Origin: Pseudomonas lini
GTDB lineage: Bacteria > Pseudomonadota > Gammaproteobacteria > Pseudomonadales > Pseudomonadaceae
DNA length: 64,000 bases
Direction: 5' to 3'
Assembly: GCF_001042905.1 (NCBI RefSeq)
Contig: NZ_JYLB01000005.1
Span: 310,001-374,000 of the forward strand
Part shown: piece after piece, positions 15,913 to 25,305 of the stretch
How positions within the stretch are numbered: the stretch's first letter is position 1
Layout: every line of letters starts with the position of its first letter
Notes under the pieces: model-generated
Told to the model about the DNA's origin: nothing
Databases searched by the model: none
Seen by the model: the letters and a program-made list of their open reading frames with translations, nothing else
Translations under genes and position numbers: made by a program

Positions 15913-17376
15913 TCACGACGAACAACTGATCTCCAGATGCTTGCCCCACTCCGGTGGCCGCTCGGCGTAGCTCTCCATCCCCGGCTGTTCCTCGAACGGA
16001 TTGCTCAGTACCGCGTGCAAACGACGAACTTCTGCATAGTCGCCACTTTCCGCTGCATCGATGGCTTTCTGCGCCAGATAGTTACGCAGGATGTACAGCG
16101 GGTTGACCGCATGCATTCGTTTGCGGCGCTGTTCCTGGTCAACCACGCCTTCACGGGCAACCCGGGCGATGTAGAGCTCGCCCCATGCATCGAAGCCCTT
16201 GATGTCGACGAAGTCATCGCGCAAACGGGCGACGGCCAGTTCGGGTGACTCATCGCCGAGGCGGCGGAAGAACAGGCTGTAGTCGACGCCGCTGTTCTGC
16301 ATCAGTTGCAGCAGGTGCTCCAGCAGTTTCTGGTCGTCGTCTTCGGCAGTGGTGAGGCCGAGGCGGCGGCGCATCAGGTCCAGGTAGTGGGCCTGGAACA
16401 GCGGCAGGTACAGGCCGAGGGTTTCGCGCAGGGCTTCGACGCTGATGAACGGCGTCAGGGCCTGGGCGAGGGCGCTGAGGTTCCACTGGCCGATTGGCAC
16501 CTGATTGCTGAAGGAGTAGCGGCCTTGGTCATCGGAGTGGTTGCAGATGAAGTGGGCGTCGAAGTCGTCGAGGAAGGCGAACGGGCCGAAGTCGAAGGTG
16601 ATGCCCAGGATCGACATGTTGTCGGTGTTCATCACACCGTGGCAGAACCCATAAGCCTGCCATTTGGCGATCAACTCGGCATTGCGCTCGACGATTTCGC
16701 GGAACATCGCCAGGTACGGTTCCGGCTGTTCCAGGCAATGCGGGAAATGCATGGCCAGCACGTGCTCGCCGAGTTCTTTCTGTTGTTCGGGGCGCTTGGT
16801 GTAGTAGAAGAATTCGAAATGTCCGAAGCGCACATGGCTTGGCGAGAGGCGCAGGACCATGGCCGCGCGCTCCTGTTTCTCGCGCCAGACCGGCGTGTCG
16901 GAGCCGATCACGCACAGAGCGCGAGTGGTGGGGATGTTCAGGGCATGCAGGGCTTCGGAGGCGAGAAATTCGCGGATCGATGAACGCAGTACCGCCCGTC
17001 CATCGCCCATGCGTGAGTAAGGCGTCTGACCGGCGCCCTTGAGGTGCAGGTCCCAATGCTCGCCGGCTTCGTTATAGACCTCGCCCAGTAACAGGCCGCG
17101 ACCGTCGCCCAACTGCGGGTTGTAAGAACCGAACTGATGCCCGGAATAGACCATCGCCCGCGGCTCGGCCTCGGCCCAGAGCTTGTGGCCACCGAACAGC
17201 TCGGCGAACACCGGTTTCTCGGCCTCCGTCGGGTCCAGGTCCAGCAGCGCCATGGCGGCGGGGCTGGCGACCACCAGTCGCGGAGCGGCGATGGGCTCGG
17301 GCAGCACATGGGTTGAGAACGCGTCGCCCAGGCGGGCGAAGCGATTGTCGAAGGTCAGTTCGTCGAGGGCTTTCAA
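15913..17376 (-). CDS. selO: SelO/YdiU protein adenylyltransferase (pseudokinase fold)
   Basis: 487 residues, the usual bacterial SelO length. Family blocks include VYSGHQFGSYNPQLGDGRG, GAGQTPYSRMGDGRAVLRSS, FCHGVMNTDNMSILG (inverted-orientation active-site Asn) and TFDFGPFAFLDDFD (metal-binding Asp). SelO transfers AMP from ATP to hydroxyl residues of target proteins and is linked to redox stress, which fits the nearby trxC. The C-terminus reads SCSS, keeping a Cys where some homologues carry selenocysteine. Confidence 0.95.
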   Translation of the reverse strand: MKALDELTFDNRFARLGDAFSTHVLPEPIAAPRLVVASPAAMALLDLDPTEAEKPVFAELFGGHKLWAEAEPRAMVYSGHQFGSYNPQLGDGRGLLLGEVYNEAGEHWDLHLKGAGQTPYSRMGDGRAVLRSSIREFLASEALHALNIPTTRALCVIGSDTPVWREKQERAAMVLRLSPSHVRFGHFEFFYYTKRPEQQKELGEHVLAMHFPHCLEQPEPYLAMFREIVERNAELIAKWQAYGFCHGVMNTDNMSILGITFDFGPFAFLDDFDAHFICNHSDDQGRYSFSNQVPIGQWNLSALAQALTPFISVEALRETLGLYLPLFQAHYLDLMRRRLGLTTAEDDDQKLLEHLLQLMQNSGVDYSLFFRRLGDESPELAVARLRDDFVDIKGFDAWGELYIARVAREGVVDQEQRRKRMHAVNPLYILRNYLAQKAIDAAESGDYAEVRRLHAVLSNPFEEQPGMESYAERPPEWGKHLEISCSS

Positions 17377-17424
17377 CGGCCATCTCCAGCAGAATGTCCG
17401 AGCATTCTGCTAGGGATAGAGCGG

Positions 17425-20400
17425 TTAGTCGAGTTCGACAGGCGGCGGCTCTCGCCGCGGATTGCCGTCGGGCAGCGGCACGATGGTTTTGGTTTCCGGC
17501 TCAACCGGCACCATCTTGTACTCCTGGCCGTGAAGGTTCTTGAGGTAGACCTCCATCTGTCGGAACGAGATGTTGATCTTCTGCTTCTTGAACTCGCGAT
17601 TGATGAAGCGGTTGACCTCGTCGAGTACCGGGTTACGGTCGCCGAGGTCGCGCACATGCATGCGCAATTCGTGGTCGAGGGTGCTTTCGCCGAAGTTCAG
17701 GAAGTACACGTGGGGTTCCGGGTCCTTCAGCACACGCGGGTTATCCCGGGCAGCTTTGAGCAGCAGCTCTTTCACCAGGTCCAGGTCCGAGCCGTAGTCG
17801 ACGCCGAGCTTGAGGGTCACCCGGGTGATGGTGTCGGTCAGGGACCAGTTGATCAGTTGCCCGGTGATGAACGTCTTGTTCGGGACAATGATGTCCTTGC
17901 GGTCGAAGTCGGTGATGGTCGTGGCGCGGATGCGGATCTTGCTCACCGTGCCTGACAGGTTGCCGATGGTGATGGTGTCGCCGATCCGCACCGGGCGTTC
18001 GAACAGGATCATGATGCCGGAGATGAAGTTGGCGAAAATCTCCTGCATCCCGAAACCGAGACCGACCGACAGCGCGGCCACCAGCCATTGCAACTTGTCC
18101 CAGCTCACGCCGAGCGTGGACAGTGTCGAGACGAAACCGATGCCGGCGATCACATAGGACAGCAGCGTGGTCGTGGCGTAGGCACTGCCCTGCGCCAGGT
18201 TCAGCTTCGACAGCACAAACACTTCCAGTAAGCCCGGCAGGTTGCGCGCCAGCGCAAAGGTGATGCCGATGATAATCAACGCGCCGAGCATGTCGCCGAT
18301 GCTGATCGGCACCATGCTCATGTTGGCGCCGGTGCCGCTGGTGTATTCGTAGAGGGTGATGTTGTCCAGGTACGAGAACACTGAAATCAGGTCCGACCAG
18401 ACCCAATACAGCGCCGCGATGAAACCGCCGAGCAGGGCCAGGCGGATCAGTCGCAGGGACTGCTCGTTGACCTTCTCGATGTCCAGGGTCGGCTCTTCGA
18501 TCACCGCTTCGCCATCGCCTGCTTCTTTGGCTGCCTGGCGTTTGGCAAGCGCGCGTTGATAGGCCAGGCGCCGTGCCGCAACACTGAGGCCGCGCACGAA
18601 GGTCGCTTCGATCACCAGCCAGAACATCAGCAGGTAAAGCGTGTTGATCAATCGGTCGCTGAGTTTCAGCGCGGTGTAGTAGTAGCCAAAGCACACGGCG
18701 ACGAACAACGCGATCGGCAGGGCGGTGAACAGAACCCCCACGGCCTTGCGGAACAGTGAAGCGTTCTGGTGAGTCGGGCTGCTAACCAGCAGGCGGCTGA
18801 GTAGCCAGGCCATCAAGGCGTAGCAGGTCAGCACCACCGGCATGCCGAGCACGTCATCGGCCAGTATCGCTGGTTGCAACTCGGCGACCGCTACCACCGC
18901 CACCAAAGCCATCACTACCAGGCCGAGTCTGCGTATCCAGCCTTGAAGGAATTCGACCTGAGGTTTTTCCCAGCGGAAATGCAATTCGGCCACGCCGCCC
19001 GGCGCGAGGATGCGGTAGGCGGTGTAGAACACCAGCCAGGCTTGGGCCATTTGCAGCAGCGCCGCGCCCATATTGGCGTTCTGCCCGCGGGCGTCGATTT
19101 GCAACGCCAGGCCGCACAAGGCCAAACCCAGGGCGACGGGCATCGCCAGCAGGATGTTGATCAGAATCGCTTGCGGTGTGTGCCACTGGCTGTCGCGCTT
19201 GAAGTGGCCGATGTCCAGGTGAACTTTATTCAGGCGGGCATAGAGATTTTTACGGCGCCACAGCAGCGCTCCGATCAGAAAGGCCAGCGGCAGAAACAGC
19301 AGCGGCCGCTGCGTCAGGCCATCGGTCAGTTCGCTCAGGCTTGAGGCCCAAGGCAGGGTGGTGACCTGACGCTCCAGGCGTTCCGGCACGCCGCGCATCC
19401 ACTCAAGATCCAGCGGCTTGTTGCTGGGAATCCAGAACATTTGCTCGTCCAGCGTAGCCCTCAGGCTTTGCGCGGTGCTGAGCAGTTGCTTCTGGTTGAG
19501 TTGCAGCGTGATGGATTCGTTGAGCACCGCGCTCAGTTCGCGATTCAAACGCTCCAGCAGGTCTGCGCGGGTGGTGGCCAGTTCCAGCAGGCTCTTGCGT
19601 AGTTGCGGGGTGACTTGCTCGGGCGGTTGAGTCGCCAGCAGGTTATCGACATAGGTTGTCGGGTTGCTGAGCAGTTCCCGTTGCTGGCTGACTTCGAACT
19701 GATACAGGCGAATGTCGGCGATCTGGTCGGCCAGATCGCGGTCGAGCTGGAGGCGCGGCAGGGCCTGTTTCTGTTTGTAGAGAATCTTGGAGAGCAACAG
19801 ACTGCCCTTGAGCACGTTGATCTGTTCGTCCAGCGCCGAATCGCTCTGGGTCACACTGTCCAGTTGCTGTTTGGTCTGCAGGTTCTGTTGGGTGACTTCG
19901 TTGAGACGGTCGGTGCTTTTAAGCAGGTAGTCGGAGAGCTTCAGGTTGGCCGCGCTTTCGGTGGCCAGCAGGGTGCTGCCGCCAGCCTTCTGCGCTTCGA
20001 TGGACTGCTGGGTCACCGTTTCTTGCGACTGGGCCAGGCGTTTTTGGTTGATCAGGTTTTGCAGCTCCTGGATTTCCCGCTCCAGGCGATCGGATTTTTC
20101 CGACAGTAGATCATGCTGGCTGTTGCCCAGATCCTGCAGCTGACTGTTGCCGGCCAGTTCCTGTCGACGCAACGGGATCAGCGCATTCAATGCCGCGAGC
20201 TCTGCGTTGAGCTGGTCGCGCTGTTCAGCGCTCAACGTCTTGCCGTTGTCTTTGCCGATTTTAAGAATGTTATTGATTTGTTGAATGCGCGTCTGGCTGG
20301 CGGAAATTTCCGCTTGCGCACGCTCGGGACGAGTCTGGGCGGTAATCACCAGACTGTTGGCCTCGGCCAGTGCTTTCTGCAGATCGCTTTGCTGCGTCGA

Positions 20401-20775
20401 GCGTTCGGTCAAAAGCTGCTCAAGCTGCTGAATGGACTCTTTGGTATAGCGCTGCGCCACCGGCACCACATTGGTGGCCTTGAGGCGGGCCAATTCGCGC
20501 TGGTTCTCGATGTTCTGCTTCGGTGCGCTAGCGAGCTGCTGCTTGAGATCAGCCAGTTTTTGCTCGTAATCACGCTTGTTGGTGAGTTGCGTCAACGTGC
20601 TTTGCAAAATGCTCTGCAGGGCTTTCTGATCGGCTTCCGGCAGTTTGCGGTCGGCGATCTTGTTCAGGCTCGCCTGCACGGCTTCGCTGGACGGCGGTTC
20701 GGCGGCTTGCAGCGTGCTGATGGAAAGACTCAAGCCCAGCAGGGCCATGATGATAAAAGTGCGCAGGGTTGACAT
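17425..20775 (-). CDS. mscK: large-conductance mechanosensitive channel of MscK/KefA type
   Basis: 1116 residues. A signal peptide (ALLGLSLSISTLQA) is followed by a long periplasmic region, to about residue 480, rich in coiled-coil heptads (SIQQLEQLLTERSTQQSD, DRLEREIQELQNLINQKR). About ten membrane helices follow, then a C-terminal MscS domain: the pore helix region VGLGFGMQEIFANFISGI and the cytoplasmic beta domain with IGDTITIGNLSGTVSKIR. This size and layout fit MscK rather than the small MscS. It opens under membrane tension to release ions during hypo-osmotic shock. It precedes nhaP2 (K+/H+ antiporter) in transcription direction terms by 34 bases, which suggests a shared role in K+ and osmotic balance. 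Confidence 0.9.
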   Translation of the reverse strand: MSTLRTFIIMALLGLSLSISTLQAAEPPSSEAVQASLNKIADRKLPEADQKALQSILQSTLTQLTNKRDYEQKLADLKQQLASAPKQNIENQRELARLKATNVVPVAQRYTKESIQQLEQLLTERSTQQSDLQKALAEANSLVITAQTRPERAQAEISASQTRIQQINNILKIGKDNGKTLSAEQRDQLNAELAALNALIPLRRQELAGNSQLQDLGNSQHDLLSEKSDRLEREIQELQNLINQKRLAQSQETVTQQSIEAQKAGGSTLLATESAANLKLSDYLLKSTDRLNEVTQQNLQTKQQLDSVTQSDSALDEQINVLKGSLLLSKILYKQKQALPRLQLDRDLADQIADIRLYQFEVSQQRELLSNPTTYVDNLLATQPPEQVTPQLRKSLLELATTRADLLERLNRELSAVLNESITLQLNQKQLLSTAQSLRATLDEQMFWIPSNKPLDLEWMRGVPERLERQVTTLPWASSLSELTDGLTQRPLLFLPLAFLIGALLWRRKNLYARLNKVHLDIGHFKRDSQWHTPQAILINILLAMPVALGLALCGLALQIDARGQNANMGAALLQMAQAWLVFYTAYRILAPGGVAELHFRWEKPQVEFLQGWIRRLGLVVMALVAVVAVAELQPAILADDVLGMPVVLTCYALMAWLLSRLLVSSPTHQNASLFRKAVGVLFTALPIALFVAVCFGYYYTALKLSDRLINTLYLLMFWLVIEATFVRGLSVAARRLAYQRALAKRQAAKEAGDGEAVIEEPTLDIEKVNEQSLRLIRLALLGGFIAALYWVWSDLISVFSYLDNITLYEYTSGTGANMSMVPISIGDMLGALIIIGITFALARNLPGLLEVFVLSKLNLAQGSAYATTTLLSYVIAGIGFVSTLSTLGVSWDKLQWLVAALSVGLGFGMQEIFANFISGIMILFERPVRIGDTITIGNLSGTVSKIRIRATTITDFDRKDIIVPNKTFITGQLINWSLTDTITRVTLKLGVDYGSDLDLVKELLLKAARDNPRVLKDPEPHVYFLNFGESTLDHELRMHVRDLGDRNPVLDEVNRFINREFKKQKINISFRQMEVYLKNLHGQEYKMVPVEPETKTIVPLPDGNPRREPPPVELD

Positions 20776-20809
20776 AGAGACCGATCGAAAACGAGGCGAA
20801 GAATGGAGT

Positions 20810-22552
20810 TTAGAGGAAGAGTCCCGGTCCGGGGCGACTTCCTTCGGGGAATCTGACGCCTACCTTACCAATCTTGTTCCCTTCCATGACAGCAACGGTC
20901 CAAAGGGTGTTGTTCCATTCCACCTGGTCACCCACTACGGGTGCACCGCCCACTTTCTGGGCAATGAAGTGGCCCAGGGACATGTTCGGATCGATGCCTT
21001 CGACTTTCAACCCGTACAGGGCAGCAACCGCGCCCAGCTGGGCGTCTCCTTCGAGTACGAAGTCGCCGAAGAAGCGCAAATCCAGCCCTCGTTGCGGGGC
21101 CTGACTGAAGAGTTTTCCGAGGGCCGGAAGGTTATGTTCATGGCCGATTACGCAGAGCAAATCATCGACTTCAAGCACCGTACTACCCGACGGATGGAGC
21201 AGTTGTTGGCCACGAAACAGGGCCGCGATACGGGTGCCTTCGGGCATTTTCAGCTCGCGAAGAGGGGATCCAATGCACCATTTCTCGGCACCGAGGCGAT
21301 ACACGAACAGCTCCCACTCGCTGGTGACATGCACTTCCAGCGCCGATCGGGAAATCGGCAAGGGCTCTGGTGGGACGGTCACTTTCAAAAGCTTGGCAAC
21401 CCAAGGCAGGCTTGTGCCTTGCACCAGCAGCGACACCAGCACGATAAAGAACGCCAGATTGAAGTAGAGCTGAGCATTGGGAAGCCCGGCCATCAGCGGG
21501 AACACCGCCAGAATGATCGGTACGGCGCCGCGCAGGCCAACCCAGGAAATGAAGGCCTTTTCGCGGCCATGGAACGCCTTGAACGGCAACAGGCCGACCA
21601 GCACTGATAGCGGGCGAGCAAACAGAATCATCCACAGCGCCAGGCCCAGCGCCGGCAAAGCAATCGGCAACAGGTCATGGGGCGTAACCAACAGCCCCAG
21701 CACCAGGAACATGCCGATCTGGGCCAGCCAGGCCATGCCGTCGAGCATATGCAGAATGCCATGGCGACTGCGGACCGGGCGGTTGCCGATCACCAGGCCG
21801 CACAGATACACCGCCAAAAAGCCACTGCCGTGCAGGGCGTTGGTCAGGGCAAACAAGACCAACCCGCCAGCAATCATCAGAATCGGATAAAGGCCGGTGG
21901 CCAGGTTGATACGGTTGACCAGTTGCAGCAGTAGCCAACCACCGCTGAGGCCGATCACACCACCGATGCCGAACTCGCGCACCAAATGCACCAGCAGATT
22001 CCAGTGCAGGCCGGTTTCGCCGCTGGCGAGCATGTCGATCAGGGTCACGGTGAGGAACACCGCCATCGGGTCGTTGCTGCCGGATTCGATCTCAAGGGTC
22101 GCGCTCACCCGTTCGTTCAGGCCCTTGCCGCCCAGCAGCGAGAACACGGCCGCGGCGTCGGTGGAGCCAACGATGGCGCCGATCAACAGGCCCTGGATCA
22201 TGTTCAAGTCGAACAACCACGCCGCCGCCATCCCGGTCAGCCCGGTAGTGATCAACACCCCCACCGTGGCCAGCGATAGCGCCGGCCATAACGCCACGCG
22301 GAAACTCGCCACCCGGGTGCGCAAGCCGCCGTCGAGCAGGATCACTGCCAGGGCGAGGTTGCCGACCAGATAAGCCGTTGGGTAGTTATCGAAAATAATG
22401 CCGGCGCCGTCGACACCGGCCGCCATGCCCACCGCGAGGATGATCACCAGAATCGGGATACCGAGGCGCGATGAAAGTGAGCTCACCAGTATGCTCGCAC
22501 CTACCAGCAACGCGCCGATCAAGAACAGGCTGTTGATGGTCGTCGCATTCAA
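20810..22552 (-). CDS. nhaP2: K+(Na+)/H+ antiporter NhaP2 (CvrA)
   Basis: 580 residues, the typical NhaP2 length. The N-terminal ~390 residues form the CPA1 exchanger with LVIILAVGMAAGVDGAG, the transport-site region GAIVGSTDAAAVFSLLGGKG and IESGSNDPMAVFLT. The C-terminal cytoplasmic part has a TrkA_C-like domain (LFVYRLGAEKWCIGSPLREL) and a CorC/HlyC-like transporter-associated domain near the end (FFGDFVLEGDAQLGAVAALY). It exports K+ or Na+ in exchange for protons and guards against potassium overload. It lies just upstream of mscK on the same strand; the 34-base gap suggests an operon. Confidence 0.93.
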   Translation of the reverse strand: MNATTINSLFLIGALLVGASILVSSLSSRLGIPILVIILAVGMAAGVDGAGIIFDNYPTAYLVGNLALAVILLDGGLRTRVASFRVALWPALSLATVGVLITTGLTGMAAAWLFDLNMIQGLLIGAIVGSTDAAAVFSLLGGKGLNERVSATLEIESGSNDPMAVFLTVTLIDMLASGETGLHWNLLVHLVREFGIGGVIGLSGGWLLLQLVNRINLATGLYPILMIAGGLVLFALTNALHGSGFLAVYLCGLVIGNRPVRSRHGILHMLDGMAWLAQIGMFLVLGLLVTPHDLLPIALPALGLALWMILFARPLSVLVGLLPFKAFHGREKAFISWVGLRGAVPIILAVFPLMAGLPNAQLYFNLAFFIVLVSLLVQGTSLPWVAKLLKVTVPPEPLPISRSALEVHVTSEWELFVYRLGAEKWCIGSPLRELKMPEGTRIAALFRGQQLLHPSGSTVLEVDDLLCVIGHEHNLPALGKLFSQAPQRGLDLRFFGDFVLEGDAQLGAVAALYGLKVEGIDPNMSLGHFIAQKVGGAPVVGDQVEWNNTLWTVAVMEGNKIGKVGVRFPEGSRPGPGLFL

Positions 22553-22660
22553 AGGCAGTACTCCAGAAAGCTAAAGGCGGGCACAAACTGACCATGCAGT
22601 CTGCGTGCCAGCGATTCTAACCTGTTGAAATGTGATGCTGTCAAAAAGCTTTTTCAGATC

Positions 22661-22753
22661 AAAAGATCGCAGCCTCGTTTCACTCGACAGCTCCTACAAA
22701 GGATCTGCGTAAACCTGTAGGAGCTGTCGAGTGAAACGAGGCTGCGATCTTTT
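22661..22753. repeat. REPIN with 38-base perfect arms
   Basis: Arms 22661-22698 and 22716-22753 are perfect inverted copies, beginning AAAAGATCGCAGCCTCGTTT, with a 17-base loop. It is a variant of the AAAAGATCGCAGCC family, with an internal block (TCGTTTCACTCGAC) replacing CTTCGGC. It lies between nhaP2 and the end of the chemoreceptor gene. Confidence 0.9.
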
Positions 22754-22774
22754 CGGCAGTGATGCGATCTTCGG

Positions 22775-24400
22775 TTACAGGCTAAACCGCCCAACCATGT
22801 TGTTCAGGTCCAGCGCCAGGCGCGACAGCTCGTTGCTGGCCGCGCTCGTCTGGTTGGCACCGGTAGCCGATTGCACCGACAGGTCACGAATGTTCACCAG
22901 ATTGCGGTCCACTTCACGGGCAACCTGTGCCTGCTCTTCGGCCGCACTGGCGATCACCAGGTTGCGCTCGTTGATTTCGACGATGGCGCTATTAATAGTG
23001 TCCAGCGACATGCCTGCACCACGGGCGATATTCAAGGTCGATTCGGCGCGCTCGGTGCTGTTGCGCATCGAATCCACCGCGTGTTCGGTGCCGCTCTGGA
23101 TGCTGCCGATCATCCGCTCGATTTCGCTGGTCGACTGCTGGGTACGATGGGCCAGGGCACGTACTTCGTCGGCGACCACCGCGAAACCACGACCGGCTTC
23201 ACCGGCACGGGCTGCTTCGATGGCGGCGTTCAATGCCAACAGGTTGGTCTGGTCGGCCAGGCCACGAATCACGTCCAGCACTTTGCCGATGTCTCGCGAT
23301 TCGTTGGCCAGATCACCGATCAGGGTGGCGGTGCTCTGCACATCGGCGCTCATGCGCTCGATGGCACTGACGGTTTCCTGCACCAGGTCACGACCGTCAC
23401 CCGCCGACGTGGTGGCGTTTTTCGAGGCTTCGGAGGTGCTCACGGCGTTGCGGGCGACTTCCTCCACGGCGCTGGTCATTTCATTGACCGCCGTGGCGGC
23501 TTGTTCGATTTCGTTGTTCTGTTGAGTCAGGCCGCGAGCGCTTTCGTCGGTGACGCTGTTGAGCTCTTCCGCGGCGGAGGCCAGTTGCGTGGCCGAACCG
23601 GAAATCCGTTGCAGGGTGTCGCGCAGTTTGTCCTGCATCTTCGCCATCGCGGCCAGCAGGCGACCGGCTTCGTCTTCACCATCGACCATGATCGGGCGTG
23701 TCAGGTTGCCTTCAGCAATTTCTTCGGCGGCGCTCAGGGCGTTGGCAATTGGCTTGGTGATGCTATTAGTCAGCAGCCAGGCGAACAGCAGAGTCAGGCC
23801 GGTGGCGATGACCAGCAGGGTCACCGTCAGGTTGAAGGCTGATGAGTACTCCTCGGCAGCTTGCTGGTTGGTGTCGAGGGTCTGCTGAGTGTTGATTTCC
23901 AGCAAACGGTTCAGCACGACGTTGATCGCTTCAGAGTTAGTCAGCAAATCGGTATTGAGCAGCGTGCGCAGTTCGTCGACCTGATTGTTGCGTGACAGGC
24001 TCTTCATCCGGTCTTCGATCTGGCGATACTGCCCCAGCAACTGCACATACTGATCATAGGCCGCACGTTCCTGCGGGCTGGCGATCAGTTTTTCGTAGAC
24101 GGTTTGAGCTGCTCGGATCTGTTGGTTACGGGTTTCCAGCAGGTCCATGGTTTTCTGCTGGACGTCCGGCTCGCGGTTCACCAACAGACGGTAAGACAGG
24201 ACGCGCAGGCGCAGGGTTAGCTGAGTGAACTCGTCGAGGCTTTTAATGCTCGGTACGCTATTCGAGGTGATTTCCTCCGCAGCGCCGCGAATCTTGCTCA
24301 TCTGATTCAGCGCGAACACCCCCAGAACCAGCATCAAGCTGCCAATCAAGGCAAAACCGAGGAACGCCCGCGGTGCGATATTCATATTTCGTAAAGACAT
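22775..24400 (-). CDS. methyl-accepting chemotaxis protein (4-helix-bundle type sensor)
   Basis: 541 residues from the ATG at 24400 (MSLRNMNIAPRAFLGFALIG); a longer in-frame start would read through the likely promoter. First membrane helix at about 11-33, a periplasmic sensor of about 155 residues predicted mostly helical (4HB-like), second helix near 190-210, HAMP (EEIAEGNLTRPIMV), then a chemoreceptor signalling domain with the hairpin tip VIRGLADQTNLLALNAAIEA. A clear flagellar sigma-28 promoter lies upstream (24456-24482), as expected for a chemotaxis gene. The ligand cannot be told from sequence. Confidence 0.93.
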   Translation of the reverse strand: MSLRNMNIAPRAFLGFALIGSLMLVLGVFALNQMSKIRGAAEEITSNSVPSIKSLDEFTQLTLRLRVLSYRLLVNREPDVQQKTMDLLETRNQQIRAAQTVYEKLIASPQERAAYDQYVQLLGQYRQIEDRMKSLSRNNQVDELRTLLNTDLLTNSEAINVVLNRLLEINTQQTLDTNQQAAEEYSSAFNLTVTLLVIATGLTLLFAWLLTNSITKPIANALSAAEEIAEGNLTRPIMVDGEDEAGRLLAAMAKMQDKLRDTLQRISGSATQLASAAEELNSVTDESARGLTQQNNEIEQAATAVNEMTSAVEEVARNAVSTSEASKNATTSAGDGRDLVQETVSAIERMSADVQSTATLIGDLANESRDIGKVLDVIRGLADQTNLLALNAAIEAARAGEAGRGFAVVADEVRALAHRTQQSTSEIERMIGSIQSGTEHAVDSMRNSTERAESTLNIARGAGMSLDTINSAIVEINERNLVIASAAEEQAQVAREVDRNLVNIRDLSVQSATGANQTSAASNELSRLALDLNNMVGRFSL

Positions 24401-24455
24401 GGTGTTCACCGAAAAAAGCGCATCCGTGCGGGGCTGAGACTGCTGTATGCATGAC

Positions 24456-24482
24456 TTATCGGTCATACGACTAAAGTCTTGA
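24456..24482 (-). promoter_or_regulatory. FliA (sigma-28) flagellar promoter for the chemoreceptor gene
   Basis: Read on the minus strand: TCAA, 15 bases, ACCGATAA. This matches the sigma-28 consensus (TAAA/TCAA, N15, GCCGATAA) with one mismatch in the -10 element. It ends 55 bases before the chemoreceptor ATG at 24400. Flagellar control of chemoreceptor genes is well known. Confidence 0.75.
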
Positions 24483-24675
24483 GGCGCTGCGCGCTTTTGT
24501 CGCAGAAGGGCCGCGGCGACGAAGTGCAGGAACCAGAACCGCCAATCACAGTCTTTAAAACTCGCGAGGAAGGTCGCCCGCCAGGAAAATCAAGGCCTTG
24601 CGCCTGCATAACCCTGGCATCTGTGGTGACTTTTCTTTATCGTACGCGCCCTTTGAAAATGCCCGGAAAATCAAA

Positions 24676-24906
24676 ATGTTGGAAGCATCCCTAAGCCAAT
24701 TGGAACAACTGGTCAGCGACCTGGTGCAGCAGAATCAGACCCTGCTGGGCACCAATCAATCCCTGAGTGCAGAACTGGCCCAGGTCAAGGATGAAAACGA
24801 AAGCCTGCAACTGAGCCTGATGGAACAGGAAGAGAAACAAGGCGCCACCGCCGCACGTATTCAGGCCTTGGTTGAGCGCGTCAACGCCGGCCCTGTCAGC
24901 GCATGA
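24676..24906 (+). CDS. ZapB-like small coiled-coil protein (TIGR02449-type)
   Basis: 76 residues from the ATG at 24676 (MLEASLSQLEQLVSDLV). A longer in-frame start at 24598 exists, but the coiled coil and family start favour this one. Nearly the whole protein is a heptad coiled coil (QLEQLVSDLVQQNQTLLG, LAQVKDENESLQLSLMEQ). It resembles the small ZapB-like protein that is encoded before zapA in Pseudomonas. Its stop overlaps the ZapA-like start (ATGA). The pair sits between two chemoreceptors rather than before ssrS/ygfA, so it appears to be a second copy; function is presumed, not shown. Confidence 0.7.
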   Translation: MLEASLSQLEQLVSDLVQQNQTLLGTNQSLSAELAQVKDENESLQLSLMEQEEKQGATAARIQALVERVNAGPVSA

Positions 24907-25205
24907 GTTACGGCGCCGCAGGGGTAAAAGTCGTCTCGATTCTGGGGGAGGACTATTCGATCAAGGCGCCGGCCGGGGAAGAGCAGACCCTGCTGGACGC
25001 CGCATTAATGTTGAAGGCCGCCCTGGCCGAGACCAAAAAGAAATACCCGACGCTGATCGGTGACCGCTTGCTCGTGCTGGCGGCGATGAATCTGTGCTCG
25101 CAGCAGATCGAAATGCAAAAGCGCCATCAGGAGGAACTCAACCGTTACCAAGAGCAAGTCAGCGCCACGGTTGAAGTGATCGCCAAGACAATCAATCAAG
25201 CCTGA
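24903..25205 (+). CDS. ZapA-like FtsZ-ring-associated protein (paralogue)
   Basis: 100 residues. The N-terminal globular part (VKVVSILGEDYSIKAPAGEE, then LLDAALMLKAALAETKKKYP) and GDRLLVLAAMNLCSQQIEMQ match the ZapA fold, followed by a C-terminal coiled coil. ZapA cross-links FtsZ protofilaments at the division site. The start overlaps the ZapB-like gene by four bases. The core Pseudomonas zapA precedes the 6S RNA gene and ygfA; neither is present here, so this is probably a paralogue with a specialised role. Confidence 0.75.
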   Translation: MSYGAAGVKVVSILGEDYSIKAPAGEEQTLLDAALMLKAALAETKKKYPTLIGDRLLVLAAMNLCSQQIEMQKRHQEELNRYQEQVSATVEVIAKTINQA

Positions 25206-25305
25206 TCAGCTTTGCGCACAACCAAAGAATAAATTGTCGCTTGAGTTGTATACAATCGGCACGGCTGTTGCAGTGTTTCAGCCTCTTATTCTTTGGGGGT
25301 GCTCC

